Shown in pieces: positions 37,217 to 49,595 of a stretch of DNA of 64,000 bases (position 1 is its first letter; every line of letters begins with the position of its first letter). This DNA comes from Sialis fuliginosa. Taxonomy: Eukaryota > Arthropoda > Insecta > Megaloptera > Sialidae. Made by a program: the position numbers and the translations under genes. The stretch covers positions 3,472,001 through 3,536,000 of the forward strand of contig OY540821.1 of the NCBI GenBank assembly GCA_961205875.1, given 5' to 3'. The notes under the pieces were generated by a model. It was not told where the DNA came from. It saw nothing but the letters and a program-made list of their open reading frames with translations, and did no database searches.

Positions 37217-37479
37217 TAGGGTGACCCAGGTCTCCGGTTTTGACCCGGAGTCTCAGGGTTTGCACACTGGATCTCCTGGCTCCGGGTTTGGGTGCAATTT
37301 CTCCGGGTTTTGCAAAAAATGATGACGACTAAAAAAAAAACAGATCGTCAAAAATAGAGCAGGGGACACAAAAGTGCAGATTATGGTAAAAAATTTATGA
37401 AAATAAAAATAAAAAGAATAAAATAAAAATATAATATTTACATATCAGGGTTTACCAAAACTAAAATCTGGTCACCCTA
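37217..37479. mobile_element. hAT-like MITE, ends TAGGGTGACC, TSD TACCGAAA
   Basis: The left end TAGGGTGACCCAGGTCTCC and the right end ATCTGGTCACCCTA are an inverted pair flanked by TACCGAAA (37209-37216, 37480-37487). It is related in its ends to the element at 28722-29119. It is 263 bp long and has no coding. Confidence 0.88.
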
Positions 37480-37673
37480 TACCGAAATGGTAACTTTAAA
37501 AACCACAGAGTACACTGCAGTTCATTACTTTGTATTAAAAACATTTTATTCATACGATATCAAGGCTATTATTAAACACCTATAGTTTAAAAACCTACGA
37601 TATGATGGGCACAGAATAAAGATAATGGGTAACCATGTAAATAACTAACATTTTTAGATTGAATAGTACAAGG

Positions 37674-38976
37674 CATGGGCGCCGGCAGAATTTCTTTCAG
37701 GGGGGTGCATCTAGGTATATAAAATTAAATTTATTTAAAATTCATATCACGCGGGTATTTTAATATGCATCTGTGGAACGCATCTTCGCCTGTGAAGATA
37801 ATCACGCCTCTAAAGGTTGAAAATAAAATAAAAAATTTTTTTTTTGAAAACTATATTTTTTTGGAGCTAATATTTGGTCAGGTTGAAAATTACATAGAAT
37901 GTGACTTCCAAAAAAAAAAAAATAGTCAAATTTATGAAAAGGCCGATTTTGTATGCTTACCCGGCTATAGCCTTTGAGAAAAATAAAAAGTTTTGTGCCA
38001 GGCATTGACGTGGTACAAATATATTTTTTAATAGAAAAATATATAAACTTTCATTTGGTCATAGTTATTTTAAACTGTTACTTTATTAGTATAATTGCTG
38101 TACAAAAAATTTCCCGGAAGAGGGGACGACTAAAAATGTTTAAGATTTTTCTCATGGTCGCTATGGGTACTAACATTCAAAAAACATTTTACCCTGTTAC
38201 TCGATAGGCTAGTTTTTTTGCAGCGAGCTCTTGGTCTAATACATATATGTAATACTTCTATATAGCTAGCAGAGAGAGAAGTTCAGGTACAACGCTAGAG
38301 TGCAGATAATCGTTTCTCACTCGCCAAGAAGTACCCGTTTGCGTCCTTCTGCGCATGCTCGTGTTCACCATTTCATGCCGAAACATTACGAGCGTATTTT
38401 CCGATTAATTCTGCGCATGCTCGTGTTCACCATCCATTCCGAAACATTACGAGCGTATTTTCCGATTAATAAGTTGAAAGGCGAATTGAACTTGATTTCA
38501 AATTGTACCGCGCCGCGCATGCGCATTTGAGAGAGGGTACTTATCTGCATCTCACTTTAATGTATCACGTTCCTCTTACAGGCTCAAATGGACTGCTGGC
38601 CATTACATATATGGTCTAATACGTGTCGTTCATTTTTTTAAGATAATGAACGACATAAGACGATATTTGTGCAAAAAGCGCAAGACTGATAATATCAATC
38701 ATCTGATGATGATAATGATGTACACCTATTAGGACATCCAATCCAGGTATGTTATTTTTTTAAATATTCTTCGGCCCGTATTATGCGTGTAGACCTCTTA
38801 CTCGCGTCATATTTTTTGATAAAACGTAATTTTCATCAAGTATTATAAGGTCAAAAATGGTACATTTAATGTTTGAACAACGACCAAGGTAATTTAAACT
38901 GTTATTCAGAGTGAATTTTAAAATAAAAATTTTATTCTTAATTTTTTCATGTATTTTTTCTTTCCCGGCGCCCATG
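37674..38976. mobile_element. Long CATGGGCGCC-family element, TSD GTACAAGG
   Basis: The ends CATGGGCGCCGG and CCGGCGCCCATG are flanked by GTACAAGG (37666-37673, 38977-38984). The outer parts match the 293-bp element at 30064-30356, but this copy is 1303 bp. Internally it has a 65-bp direct duplication (38346-38410 and 38411-38474, each with CTGCGCATGCTCGTGTTCAC) and a perfect GCGCATGCGC palindrome at 38515-38524. No transposase frame is recognisable. It ends about 350 bp upstream of the putative SHOC2 start region. Confidence 0.85.
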
Positions 38977-39130
38977 GTACAAGGAGCAATGTAAAATAAA
39001 TTGTTCCATATTTCTACTAGCTCGTGTTCTCCCATTGTAGTTATCACTCTAGTAATAGGTACTATATCTCTATTGCATCTTTATTTTATCAGTGGACTGT
39101 GTCCTTACTCTTATAGCTACTGTAAATCGA

Positions 39131-39337
39131 CGCATGCGCATAAGGTTTTTCAAAACAGCCATATTTTATTGTGAATTCTGACATCCAGATTGCGAAAAAA
39201 GGTGATAATAATGTACCAAACGTAATGATAAAGTAAAAAATACGTCAAATCGATACAAAAAAAGTTAAACATACGAATCCCACACAAATCAAGATGGACT
39301 ATATATCGTATAAAAAATAACAAACGTAAATCAGTTC
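39131..39337 (+). promoter_or_regulatory. Putative SHOC2 core promoter
   Basis: An NRF-1/erect-wing-like palindrome with one mismatch (ACGCATGCGC) lies at about 39130-39139. A TATA-like TATAAAAAATA is at 39309-39319, and an initiator-like TCAGTT at 39331-39336 lies about 150 nt before the start codon. The TATA-to-initiator spacing (about 24 nt) is somewhat short. This is inferred from motif position only. Confidence 0.3.
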
Positions 39338-39482
39338 GTATAATCGTGCAGTGAACATAACATTAAAACATATTTTTAAACAATACCATGTGAATGCAAA
39401 CATAAACCAAATGTGTAGAATCGTGTGCATATATCTACAAATTAAATGACAAAGTGCGTGGTGTACATAACCTCAAAAAGTG

Positions 39483-41198
39483 ATGAATCAACCATCAAAT
39501 AACAATGTAACTTGCGACAACAACATGCCCGAAGTAACCGAACCAATTGGGGGTTTAAACCTCCGCGAGTCCCATATAAAGGAGAAGAAACTGTCCACAG
39601 GGTCCTTGGGTGGAAGCAGCGACGGAAACAAACCAAAAATCGTGACTGTCAAGCATCCTGAGTCCAACAAACCAAAACCTACCGTCAAAAAGAACAAGCC
39701 AATACAAGCGGATTTAGACGTCACAAAAGAATTTATCCGGTGTCGTGAAGACGGTATAACCAGACTGGACTTGAGTAAATCGAATATAACAAACCTACCA
39801 CCGACTTTACGTGATTTAGTGCACCTATCTGAACTTTATCTATACGGGAATAAGTTAGTGTCTCTTCCGGTTGAAATCGGATGTTTAACTAATTTAAAAA
39901 CGCTAGCGTTGAGTGAAAACTCACTGACGAGTCTCCCTGATTCCCTTGCGAACCTCAAATCTCTCAGGGTACTTGATTTAAGGCACAACAAACTCAACGA
40001 AATACCTGACGTTGTCTACAGACTCACATCTTTAACTACTTTATTCCTACGTTTCAATCGCATCCGTATTGTCGGTGACGAAATCAAACACCTGACAAAT
40101 CTAACAATGCTGAGTCTCCGTGAGAACAAAATACGTGAACTACCGGCCGGTATAGGGAAGTTAGTGAATCTAATTACATTCGATGTGTCGCATAATCATT
40201 TAGAACATCTCCCAGAAGAAATAGGCCAGTGCGTGAATTTATCTACGCTCGATTTACCGCATAATGAATTGCTTGATATACCAGACTCGATAGGAAATCT
40301 AGAGGTTCTTACAAGGCTTGGGTTGAGGTATAACCGATTAACAGCGATACCAGCAAGTCTGAGTAATTGCAAACATATGGAAGAGTTTAATGTTGAAGGG
40401 AATGCGATCTCACAGCTTCCCGAAGGACTCCTTGCAAGTCTTTCTGAACTAACGAGTATCACGTTGAGCCGGAATAGTTTTGCTTCGTATCCGTCAGGAG
40501 GACCTGCCCAGTTTACTAACGTGTATACTATTAATTTAGAACACAATCAGATTGATAAAATTCCTTATGGGATTTTTTCACGTGCAAAAAATTTAACAAA
40601 ATTAAACATGAAAGAAAATCTTCTAACTGCCCTTCCGTTGGATATAGGGACCTGGGTTAATATGGTCGAGTTAAATCTAGGAACGAATCAACTGATGAAG
40701 ATCCCTGAAGATATTCAATGTTTGCAAAGTCTTGAAGTTTTGATTCTATCGAATAACCTCTTGAAGAAAGTTCCGGCGAATATTGGAAATCTACGGAAAC
40801 TCAGGGTGTTGGATTTGGAAGAGAATAAACTTGAATCCCTCCCAAATGAGATTAGTTTCTTGCGAGAGCTACAAAAGTTAATAGTTCAGTCGAATCAACT
40901 GACGACTTTACCTAGAGCGATTGGACATCTAACGAATTTGATCTATCTGTCAGTAGGAGAGAATAATCTTGGGTATCTCCCAGAGGAAATTGGAACCTTG
41001 GAGAATCTTGAGTCGTTGTATATCAACGATAATCCCCAGTTGAGTAATTTGCCATTTGAATTGGCGCTGTGCGCGAAGCTCCAGATTATGAGTATTGAAA
41101 ACTGCCCGTTGTCGCAGATTCCGGCGGAAATTGTCGCAGGGGGGCCCTCGTTGGTGATACAGTACCTCAAGATGCAGGGGCCGTATAGGGCTATGTGA
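39483..41198 (+). CDS. Shoc2: SHOC2 / Sur-8 leucine-rich repeat scaffold, intronless
   Basis: The 571-codon frame starts at ATG 39483; an upstream in-frame GTG is not a eukaryotic start. After a lysine/asparagine-rich, presumably disordered N-terminus of about 85 residues, [12 protein letters not shown] opens a solenoid of about 20 leucine-rich repeats of 22-24 residues each. Signature stretches shared with animal SHOC2 include [69 protein letters not shown] and LPFELALC, and the C-terminus MQGPYRAM lacks only the last residue seen in vertebrates. SHOC2 binds MRAS-GTP and PP1 catalytic subunit to dephosphorylate RAF at the plasma membrane and so activates MAPK signalling. Length is close to the 582 residues of the human protein. 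The absence of introns contrasts with its neighbours. Confidence 0.97.
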   Translation: MNQPSNNNVTCDNNMPEVTEPIGGLNLRESHIKEKKLSTGSLGGSSDGNKPKIVTVKHPESNKPKPTVKKNKPIQADLDVTKEFIRCREDGITRLDLSKSNITNLPPTLRDLVHLSELYLYGNKLVSLPVEIGCLTNLKTLALSENSLTSLPDSLANLKSLRVLDLRHNKLNEIPDVVYRLTSLTTLFLRFNRIRIVGDEIKHLTNLTMLSLRENKIRELPAGIGKLVNLITFDVSHNHLEHLPEEIGQCVNLSTLDLPHNELLDIPDSIGNLEVLTRLGLRYNRLTAIPASLSNCKHMEEFNVEGNAISQLPEGLLASLSELTSITLSRNSFASYPSGGPAQFTNVYTINLEHNQIDKIPYGIFSRAKNLTKLNMKENLLTALPLDIGTWVNMVELNLGTNQLMKIPEDIQCLQSLEVLILSNNLLKKVPANIGNLRKLRVLDLEENKLESLPNEISFLRELQKLIVQSNQLTTLPRAIGHLTNLIYLSVGENNLGYLPEEIGTLENLESLYINDNPQLSNLPFELALCAKLQIMSIENCPLSQIPAEIVAGGPSLVIQYLKMQGPYRAM

Positions 41199-41328
41199 TA
41201 TACAGTTGCAGCTTAAGTTAAGTAAGTGATTTTTTTTGTATTAGTTTTTGTTTTAGTTAGTTTTACTTTGCTGTGTGAAAAAAACTATTTAGAGTTTTCA
41301 GAATACAAATTCTGCAGTGATCTGAGTA

Positions 41329-41512
41329 TGGATCTTGACTTCTGGGTGTAAGCTGCGTCAATTTGGTCGTGTTATCGACCAACGTTTCGTCATACAGGCC
41401 TCTTCTAAAAGTGTTTAGAAAAGTCCTAAAGATGGCCACTGTAATGTGTGACGAAACGTTGGCCGATAACACGACCAAATTGACGCGGCTTACACCTAGA
41501 AGCCAAGATCCA
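41329..41512. repeat. Hairpin-forming inverted repeat just after SHOC2
   Basis: Left arm 41329-41392 and right arm 41449-41512 are inverted copies with few differences (core GACGAAACGTTGG, CGATAACACGACCAAATTGA). They begin about 130 nt after the SHOC2 stop codon and lie upstream of the nearest AATAAA, so they should be in the 3' UTR. The arm sequence resembles dispersed insect repeats, but I cannot name the family. Confidence 0.75.
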
Positions 41513-41831
41513 ATGTTCAGAATTACATTTTATTTTGACAGGAAATGTGTTTATTTAAAATTTAATTGCAGTGGCCACCACATGATTTTTATTTTATACA
41601 ATATACGATTTTTTTCATACAACAAAGGATTTTTATTATTAAATATTATATTTGTCTCATTTATGTATTTTTTTATAGGAAGTACTTTAGGAAATCAATA
41701 ATGCCCATAATTTTTTTTCATGTTAGTTTTATTTTAAAAAATACGTGCCATATAATGAAACGTAATTTGTATTTTTAATTTTTCATGTATTTTTTTTTTT
41801 ATTAATATATGAGTGACAGAAGAAATTTTTT

Positions 41832-41837
41832 AATAAA
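41832..41837 (+). terminator. Candidate SHOC2 polyadenylation signal
   Basis: AATAAA lies about 635 nt after the SHOC2 stop codon in AT-rich DNA. In sequence this rich in A the motif has little weight on its own. Confidence 0.25.
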
Positions 41838-42317
41838 ATTCTAAAAAATATAAATATAAGTAAATCAATGTTAAAAATATATTTTGTATCAACAATTTTT
41901 AAATTATTAAAATTTGCAGGTCCTTTTGAAAAATTAATTGAATATTTTTATCAAAAGTAAGAATATGTTCTCTATTTTTCATGATTATTTCTATATAATA
42001 TAATATTTATATTCAATTGTGTCACTTATGTGTTAATACAGTTTTTATTTTTATTTTTTAACTTCATATTTTGATATATGGCAAAATACACACAAAATTA
42101 AAAAAAATATATGAAGCTTATTAATTATCGTAAATGTAAATAAACTTTAGTATTAATTTAATATTTAAAATATGCTTTTTGCTTTATATAAAAAGGATCT
42201 AACAATATTACTGTGAAAACCCCATTTGAAGTAACAAAAGAATATTTGAGTAATATTTAGTATTAATTTGTTGTAACAATTATTACAATTAAAACACACA
42301 CAAAAAAACGTCTCCTC

Positions 42318-43655
42318 TTTGACGACATACTACTCTGGAACTATACATCAGGGTGGTCTTAAAATGTTTGTTATATAACGATCATTTTAAGCCTAATGTG
42401 AAGTTGGTATCGTTTTAAATTCCAAAGTTCTATGTAATTTTAATTGATATTGTAATTTTATCTGATATTATTATTTTTTACTTTTACTAAACGATTTTTT
42501 TAAATGATTTGAAATTTTAATACGTAAAACGAATATTTTAAACTACATAGTCTGAAGTCCTTATGATTTATAATTCCAGAGTTCTATGTCATCGAAAATA
42601 AGATCAATTTTATCGGCTGTATCTTTTTACTTTTATTTAAAAAGCTGTAACTAGTACACGAATCTTTGAAATGATTTTAAATTTTAGTACGTTAAACTAG
42701 ACTATCTAACGCACATTTTAAGACTAGTCTGAAGTCTGTATGATTTATAATTCCAGAGTTCTATGTCATCGAAAATAAGATCAATTTTATCGCATGTATA
42801 TTTTTACTTTTATTTAAAAAGCTGTAACTAGTACACGAATCTTTGAAATGATTTTAAATTTTAGTACGTTAAACTAGACTATCTAAAGCACATTTTAAGA
42901 CTAGTCTGAAGTCTGTATGATTTATAATTCCAGAGTTCTATGTCATCGAAAATAAGATCAATTTTATCGCATGTATATTTTTACTTTTATTTAAAAAGCT
43001 GTAACTAGTACACGAATCTTTGAAATGATTTTAAATTTTAGTACGTTAAACTAGACTATCTAACGCACATTTTAAGACTAGTCTGAAGTCTGTATGATTT
43101 ATAATTCCAGAGTTCTATGTCATCGAAAATAAGATCAATTTTATCGCATGTATATTTTTACTTTTATTTAAAAAGCTGTAACTAGTACACGAATCTTTGA
43201 AATGATTTTAAATTTTAGTACGTTAAACTAGACTATCTAAAGCACATTTTAAGACTAGTCTGAAGTCTGTATGATTTATAATTCCAGAGTTCTATGTCAT
43301 CGAAAATAAGATCAATTTTATCGCATGTATATTTTTACTTTTATTTAAAAAGCTGTAACTAGTACACGAATCTTTGAAATGATTTTAAATTTTAGTACGT
43401 TAAAGTAGGCTATATAACGCACATTTTAAGATTAGTCTTAAGACTGTGTGCTTTAAAATTTCAGAGTTCTATGTCATCGAGAATAAAATCAATTTTATCT
43501 GATATTTTTTTTACTTTTACTTAAAGGACTGTAAACTAGTAAACGATTCTTTAAAATGATTTAAAATTTTAGCAAGCAAAACTAGACTTTATAACGAACA
43601 TTTTAAGACTAGTCTGAAGTCTGTATGATTTGTAGTTCCAGTCTTCTATGTTTCC
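42318..43655. repeat. 177-bp satellite derived from half a MITE
   Basis: CCAGAGTTCTATG or a close variant occurs at 42576, 42753, 42930, 43107, 43284, 43461 and 43638, exactly 177 bp apart. The middle units are nearly identical; the outer ones are diverged. Each unit corresponds to the right half of the ACATAGAACT MITE (compare 9720-9896), and a diverged left MITE half (ACTACTCTGGAACTATA) sits at about 42326. Neighbouring units alternate between TAACGCAC (42707, 43061) and TAAAGCAC (42884, 43238). Confidence 0.9.
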
Positions 43656-45672
43656 AAACATGAGACGATATTAATCATTAAATTCTATTTTGATTCAATG
43701 AAAGCAATCTAAAAAAGTTAATTGTAGTATAATATAAGATTAAAATACTAAATGTTACTCAAAATTTTATTAAGCTAGTTATTGATAAAATTCAATGTTA
43801 TTATTGTTAAAAAATGAATGTTGATATTTAAAACAAATAATATACAGGTTATTGTTTAGTGTCTTTTGCAAATTTCAAATAAAAAATATACGAAATAGCA
43901 GATAACTTGTATAAAACAGTGGTTCTAAAACGTTGTTTGGGTAAATGAATCTTAAACTTTTTTCTACGTGATCTTCCCAATTGAAACTTACATTTTTTAA
44001 GTACCTATGTGGAGTTTTTAATTGTTTTAATTTGTGATATATATTTTTAAATATATGTATTAATGAGAGAAATATTCTAAATCCAAGTAAAGAAGGTAAA
44101 ATTCTAAAAAAGTTTCAGGATTTTCATGTAGAAAAAAGGAATGTAAAATAATTAAAATTCTGTTTTATAACCAATTTGCTTTTTGAAATTTGTATTATAT
44201 ATTAAATAATATACTATTTATCGTATATATATATATTATTATACATGTAAAAAATATGTTCTTTTGGTGTACATTTTTTGTTTAAAAAAAATATAGAGTA
44301 ATAAAAAAATCGATATTCCAAATACCAAGTAACCGAAAAAAAGTTAATTCTAAAAAAAGATTAAATTATTATTGTTTGTAATTAAACAATATATGTATAT
44401 ATATTATTATACATGTAAAAAATATGTTCTTTTGGTGTAAATTTTTTGTTCAAAAAAAATATAGGATAATAAAAATATCGATATACCAAATACCAAGTAA
44501 CCGAAAAAATTATTAATTCCGTATTATTGTTTGTAATTAAACAATATATATATATCAATCCCTCCTCTCCTTATTTGAAAAAAATCATAATTTGTAATTT
44601 TTTCATCACAAATATTTTTGTAATTTTTCTACTGCAACATTGACGAAACGTTGAATGAATATAACTTAAAAGAAATTTAGTTTTGTATTCAGGAAAATCG
44701 AAATTTTACCTTAAAATTATGTGGTCATTTTTTATTCTATTTTATATATTTTTTGGGACGGCTTGGTATGTCCTTATTATAATAAATGAATCAAATTTTG
44801 CTAAAATGCTTATAGAATTATTATATTTCAAGTGTATTATATTAAAAATTTTAACTAGTCATTTTTTATATATTTATTTTGTAAATATTGGCAGCTATTT
44901 TTTCTAAATTATATATATATAATAATTTATATTATTTTTACAAAAAATCATATTCATTATTTTATTATTTTTTCATGAGCATTTTAACAAAAAATTAGTT
45001 ATATTTTTATGGAAAAATTGTTATATGTAATATGGTAAAATGTATTATTAACTATTGCATTTTTTTGAGATACATGAAATTAAATAAACAAAAAATTATT
45101 TTTTTTGGTGTAAGTACATAAATATATTATATACACAGTGGAACCTCGGTAATTTGAACCAATAGAAATAAAGAATACATTTTTATTCAGTTTTTTTAAT
45201 AAATTGAATTACCGAGAGTCGACTTTATTTAAGAAAATGCCATACGTTCTAAATTCTTTTAACTGGATTCGTAATTTTTTTTTAAATATAGTTTTGGCAT
45301 TCCTATATTATTTTATTGATATTAAATTTTAATTTTAATGCTACATTTTATGTGATATATATAAATATATTTTTAAGGATTTTTATCCAAAAATCTTGAT
45401 ACCAACTAACGCAAAATGTTTTTTTATATATTTTGAATATGTCGATTCTTTTTTCATCTTTTGTCTTAAAAATTATTTCAGATACAGTAATATTTATTAA
45501 TTAATGTAAAAGAAAAAATACAATTCAAAGATGTTTCGAGTTTTGGGTAAAATTAATAAAAAATAATTGTTCTTTTTAGATGAATTTTATTTAAAATCAA
45601 ATCGCACACACAAGAAATATTTTTGTAATCAAAATATATATGATATATACGTACATTTGCATTTATTAAATA
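43656..45672. other. Intergenic AT-rich DNA with a short tandem duplication
   Basis: No gene is seen. About 44200-44560 is a tandem repeat with a unit near 168-170 bp (ACATGTAAAAAATATGTTC, AAATACCAAGTAACCG, AATTAAACAATATATxTATAT). At 45138 CAGTGGAACCTCGGTAATTT resembles a pogo/Tigger-type left end; AATTGAATTACCGAG near 45205 may be its inverted partner or an internal repeat. Confidence 0.45.
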
Positions 45673-45946
45673 CAGTGTGTCTTCGTTAGTACGAATTATA
45701 CATTTTTAAAGATCAAACAGTTCTTATATTTTTTTTTATTTATACAAAAAAAAATTCAACTAATTATTTTAACAGAGAATTTTTATTTTTAATTATTGAT
45801 GAAAATTAATATATTTTATTAATGAATAATTGACTCATATTTTTTAAAACGATCTGAAAACCGAAAACGGATGTTTACTCCTGTCCATTTTTGAATTTTT
45901 CAAATAACAATTATGATTTGTTGTTATTACTAACGAAGTTTCACTG
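45673..45946. mobile_element. Pogo/Tigger-like MITE with TA target
   Basis: The ends CAGTGTGTCTTCGTTAGTAC and TTACTAACGAAGTTTCACTG are imperfect inverted copies, flanked by TA on both sides. At 274 bp it is a typical MITE. The Tc1/mariner assignment rests on the TA flanks and the CAGTG...TTCGTTAGTA style of terminus. Confidence 0.65.
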
Positions 45947-46700
45947 TACCTCTTATAATCAATAAAATATTTTATATTTTATTTACAATATCATTTTTTA
46001 AGTCGTTAAAAATATTATTTTTAATTAATTATAAATTACTCATTATTTTAAAACATAGATTTGGCTTTGGATTTTATTTAGGTTAACTTTCATATACGTG
46101 TATAAAAAATCGTGAAAATTTAAATCAGATATCTACATATTTATTTTTTGTGGTAAATAAATCTAAAGCCAGCTCTGTACTGAATACATTATGTTATATG
46201 TTTATAATAGATTGTCGTAACATAAATGTAGTAATAATTGTTGATATGTATAATCAGCCATAAATAAACATTATTGTTTGTACAGTATTAGTAACTCAAA
46301 ATAAATAAAAAATATTAATATTATTCTATTTTTTTTTTCATTTGTTGATTTTGGTACTTGTTTGTTTTACAAACGCCACTACGGACATAGACTAGAGAGA
46401 ACATATAAATAGTATGAATTTAGACTTACACGAATTTAAGACTCGAATTTGTGTTTTTTCTTACAGTATATAACTTATAATTTAAAAAACAGTTTTTTTC
46501 AAAATACCTTGTAAACTAATAATAAAAAAAGAACTTTGAAATGAGGCCCCCAAGTATATAATTATTATACATATATAAGTTATTTAAGGTATTATAGTGG
46601 TGTAGACAGCAGTTGGGGAAAAACAGGTAAATATGGTAATTAATGTTTCGTATATTATAGATAAAACGAAACAAGCGTATGTAGATAAATAGGTACAAAT

Positions 46701-47493
46701 CATAGACATAGAGAATGGACCAGGCATCTGACTTGAACACAGAGCCGTGTCAAAAGAAAGAGATAAACAGGAGTGTAACTATTTCATTCTTAGTCCCGAA
46801 CATTAAAAATATTCATAGATATTATCATATATTAATCTACTGTTGATTAATATATGATTTATTATACTATATGTATATAAAGAGGTTAAAATAATTAACG
46901 TTATAAAAAAAATTTATTTAAAAAAAGAAACAATTATTGATTTCTAAATAATATAAGTTTCGAATTTTTTTAACCAATTTTAATATATCTTGTTCTAATA
47001 TCAAAAAAAAATATTTAAAATTTTGTTAAGTAAATATTTTATGTGCTGTTTGTATGTAAGTGTAGCAATTCACCTCATCATTTTGAAGCAACCACATGGG
47101 AATTGATTTAAAACTATTTTTTATATTTAATATTTTTGGTAGCAAAAATGTTATTTTCCCGGAATATTCGTTCATAATTTTGCAAATTTCTATCAGATCA
47201 ATTGATGTTTTTTTTTTAATTTCCTCAATGAAATATGAACCATTATAGTATGTTTATTGTTTATATTATTTACTTTTCTAATAAAAAACTTATTGCACAA
47301 AAATCACAAGATAGATACATATACAAAAATATATCTGACAGAAATACTACCCTGAACTATAGTAAGCTACCAATCAGGATCTTAGATATAGATATATTCC
47401 AAACTACACTGCATCTCTCTCTCTCTCACTTTTTGAACAGATGTTACACCATTGTGTTAATACAGAATGCGCTGTCCATTCTCTATGTCTATG
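46701..47493. mobile_element. Second copy of the CATAGACATAGAGAATGG hAT-like family, TSD GTACAAAT
   Basis: The inverted ends CATAGACATAGAGAATGGAC and CCATTCTCTATGTCTATG are flanked by GTACAAAT (46693-46700, 47494-47501). It is the uninterrupted, inverted counterpart of 35976-37171 and shows the empty site of the nested MITE there. Several chance frames cross it (for example 47235-47579); none looks like a transposase. Confidence 0.88.
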
Positions 47494-47539
47494 GTACAAA
47501 TAATTATACAGAATTTTTTTTAAATGTTAAAATAGTGGC

Positions 47540-47990
47540 GCTATCTAACGGCAAAATTATGAACTACCAAAGTTCGTAGTCATTAGCCGAGATAAGCTCC
47601 AAAATCTCGAAAATTTGGTGTTACATAACGAAAGTGGTGCTAATATCGGCTAAGTTTATTTTTCTTGGTGAAAATGTCGCCATCTACCACCAAATGATGA
47701 AGTATTAAAAATCGTGACGTCATTAGCCGAGATAAGCACCGAAATCTTAAAAATTTGGTGTTACATAACGAAAGTGGAGCTTATCTTGGCTAAGTTTATT
47801 TGTCTCGGCGATAGCCAAACGATGAACTAACAAAAATCATGACGTCATTAACCGAAATAAGCTCCGAAATCTAAAAAAATTGGTGTTACATAACAAAAGT
47901 GGAACTTATTCGGTTAAGCTAATTTTTCTTGGTGACAGACTTACGGCCAAATGATGAACTATCAAAAATAGTGACGTCATTAGCCATAAT
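47540..47990. repeat. Minisatellite, about 130-bp units
   Basis: CATTAGCCGAGATAAGC or a variant occurs at 47581, 47721, 47846 and 47978, with TTGGTGTTACATAAC and AAATGATGAA repeated between. Units vary from 125 to 140 bp. There is no coding. It starts about 40 bp after the transposon at 46701-47493. Confidence 0.75.
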
Positions 47991-48708
47991 AATAAAAATT
48001 TATAAATATTAACATCATGCCGTTAATACAGATATCTGTAGTCGGAATTGATAAGTTTCGCTGTTTGACTACTACTTGGCGCCACTTATACTATCGTAAA
48101 TTTCAAGTTTTTATCTGTCATACATAATGTTTTCCACCAAGTTTTCCACTACTTTTATATAACCTTCTCGCACGTACAGAAAACACTGATAATTTTTATT
48201 TCTCACCTGTTTATCTACTGATCTACATAGATCTTTGTACAAATTTCTATTTTATCAAAAAAATAATCAATTATTAATTTTATTTAATACATATCTGTTC
48301 GACGAATTCTACAAAAGTGAAAGTCCCATCCAAATCAGTTCAGTAGTATACTTAGCAAATTAAAACAAACAAAAATCTAAAAATTTCTTAAACTTAAAAC
48401 ATAAATATTTGTATAAATACTGTTAAAAAAATTAATTCATTAAAAAATTAATTTAAAGATTGTCTGTATCTGTTGTTAAAGCCTCTGTGACGGAATTTTT
48501 TTTAAATATTAAAAAATAAATTCCTGAATTACAGTCAACTGTGAAAAAAATCACCAAACATTGACAATTTTTTGATCCGTTACATTGGCTTACCTCTTAA
48601 GCCAAAAAATTCGTTCAAGATTTCTTTCAAGGGAAAATCTATTTGATAATAGATCCCTTTTAAGCCTTCCCCTTTACCTGCTGTATAACACGCCACTGTA
48701 CATACATA

Positions 48709-49106
48709 CAGGCCCGGATGTACCATGCAGGCAGAGTAGGCAGCTGCCTAGGGCGGCAAATATTGGTGGAAACTTTGAAAACTTGTTATATTTGTGGGAA
48801 TTGAATTTGATTTTGATTTCATTATCGATAAGTTTGCCATCCGAAAATCGAGACGTAAAAATTTCAACCCATAAGCAATAATTTCTCTATACATGTAACT
48901 CAAGCATGACAAAAAAAAGGTCTTCGGTTTTTATGTTTCCTAATGTAACTTTATAAAAATTTATAAAATTTGAAACTGACGTAACCAAAAAAAAAAGATC
49001 CTGACTTTTATATTTTGACATCTATGACTTAAACTATAAGTTTCGAGGGGGGGGGGGGCAATTTTCGCAACTGCCTAGAGGCAGCAAATTTCTAAATCCG
49101 GGCCTG
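48709..49106. mobile_element. hAT-like MITE, ends CAGGCCCGGAT, TSD CATACATA
   Basis: The inverted ends CAGGCCCGGATGTA and TAAATCCGGGCCTG are flanked by CATACATA (48701-48708, 49107-49114). GCAGCTGCCTAGGGCGGCAA near the left end and AACTGCCTAGAGGCAGCAA near the right form the inner part of the terminal repeat. It lies about 350 bp upstream of the CREG start codon. Confidence 0.88.
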
Positions 49107-49456
49107 CATACATATATATATATTATTAAATACGACTGAAATCAATGTCTAAATAATGTTATATTTATATATAAATAATTACATTAAAACTAATCTAATA
49201 ATATACATATATTTATTTACAAAATATATTTCGTCGACTTTGAAAAATTTAGGCCACATGATAATACTATTTTTAAACATACTTAAGCATAAGTAAATAT
49301 ACATATACTTGATACCTACATATATGTATGTACATATATTATATATTATTAATTCTGATACGTCATAGATACAAATGTAACAACGCAAAATTTAAATATT
49401 AAATCGCCTTGTCATTCGTTCAATATCGTATTTGTGAACAGTTAAGAATTTGTAAT

Positions 49457-49595
49457 ATGTTTAGTTTAAATTTATTTACAATTGTTTTAGTGTTTTTATT
49501 TAGTTATCAAAATGAAGCTAAGTCTGTTAAATTTTCTGGGCCCCCAGATCCAAATAAAGCGGCCGAAATGGCAAGATATATAGTACATGAAAGTA
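49457..49595 (+). CDS. Creg1: CREG exon 1: signal peptide and N-terminus
   Basis: The start is taken at ATG 49457 (MFSLNLFTIVLVFLFSYQ), which puts the hydrophobic signal sequence at the very N-terminus; the open frame further upstream has no ATG. The exon ends GAAAGTA|GTAAGT in phase 1, splitting the codon before the conserved WVSIATIS. Confidence 0.9.

Noticed and set aside
39480-39482. GTG one codon upstream of the SHOC2 ATG as start
   Set aside because: The ATG at 39483 is the natural eukaryotic start; the upstream GTG only extends the open frame by one codon.
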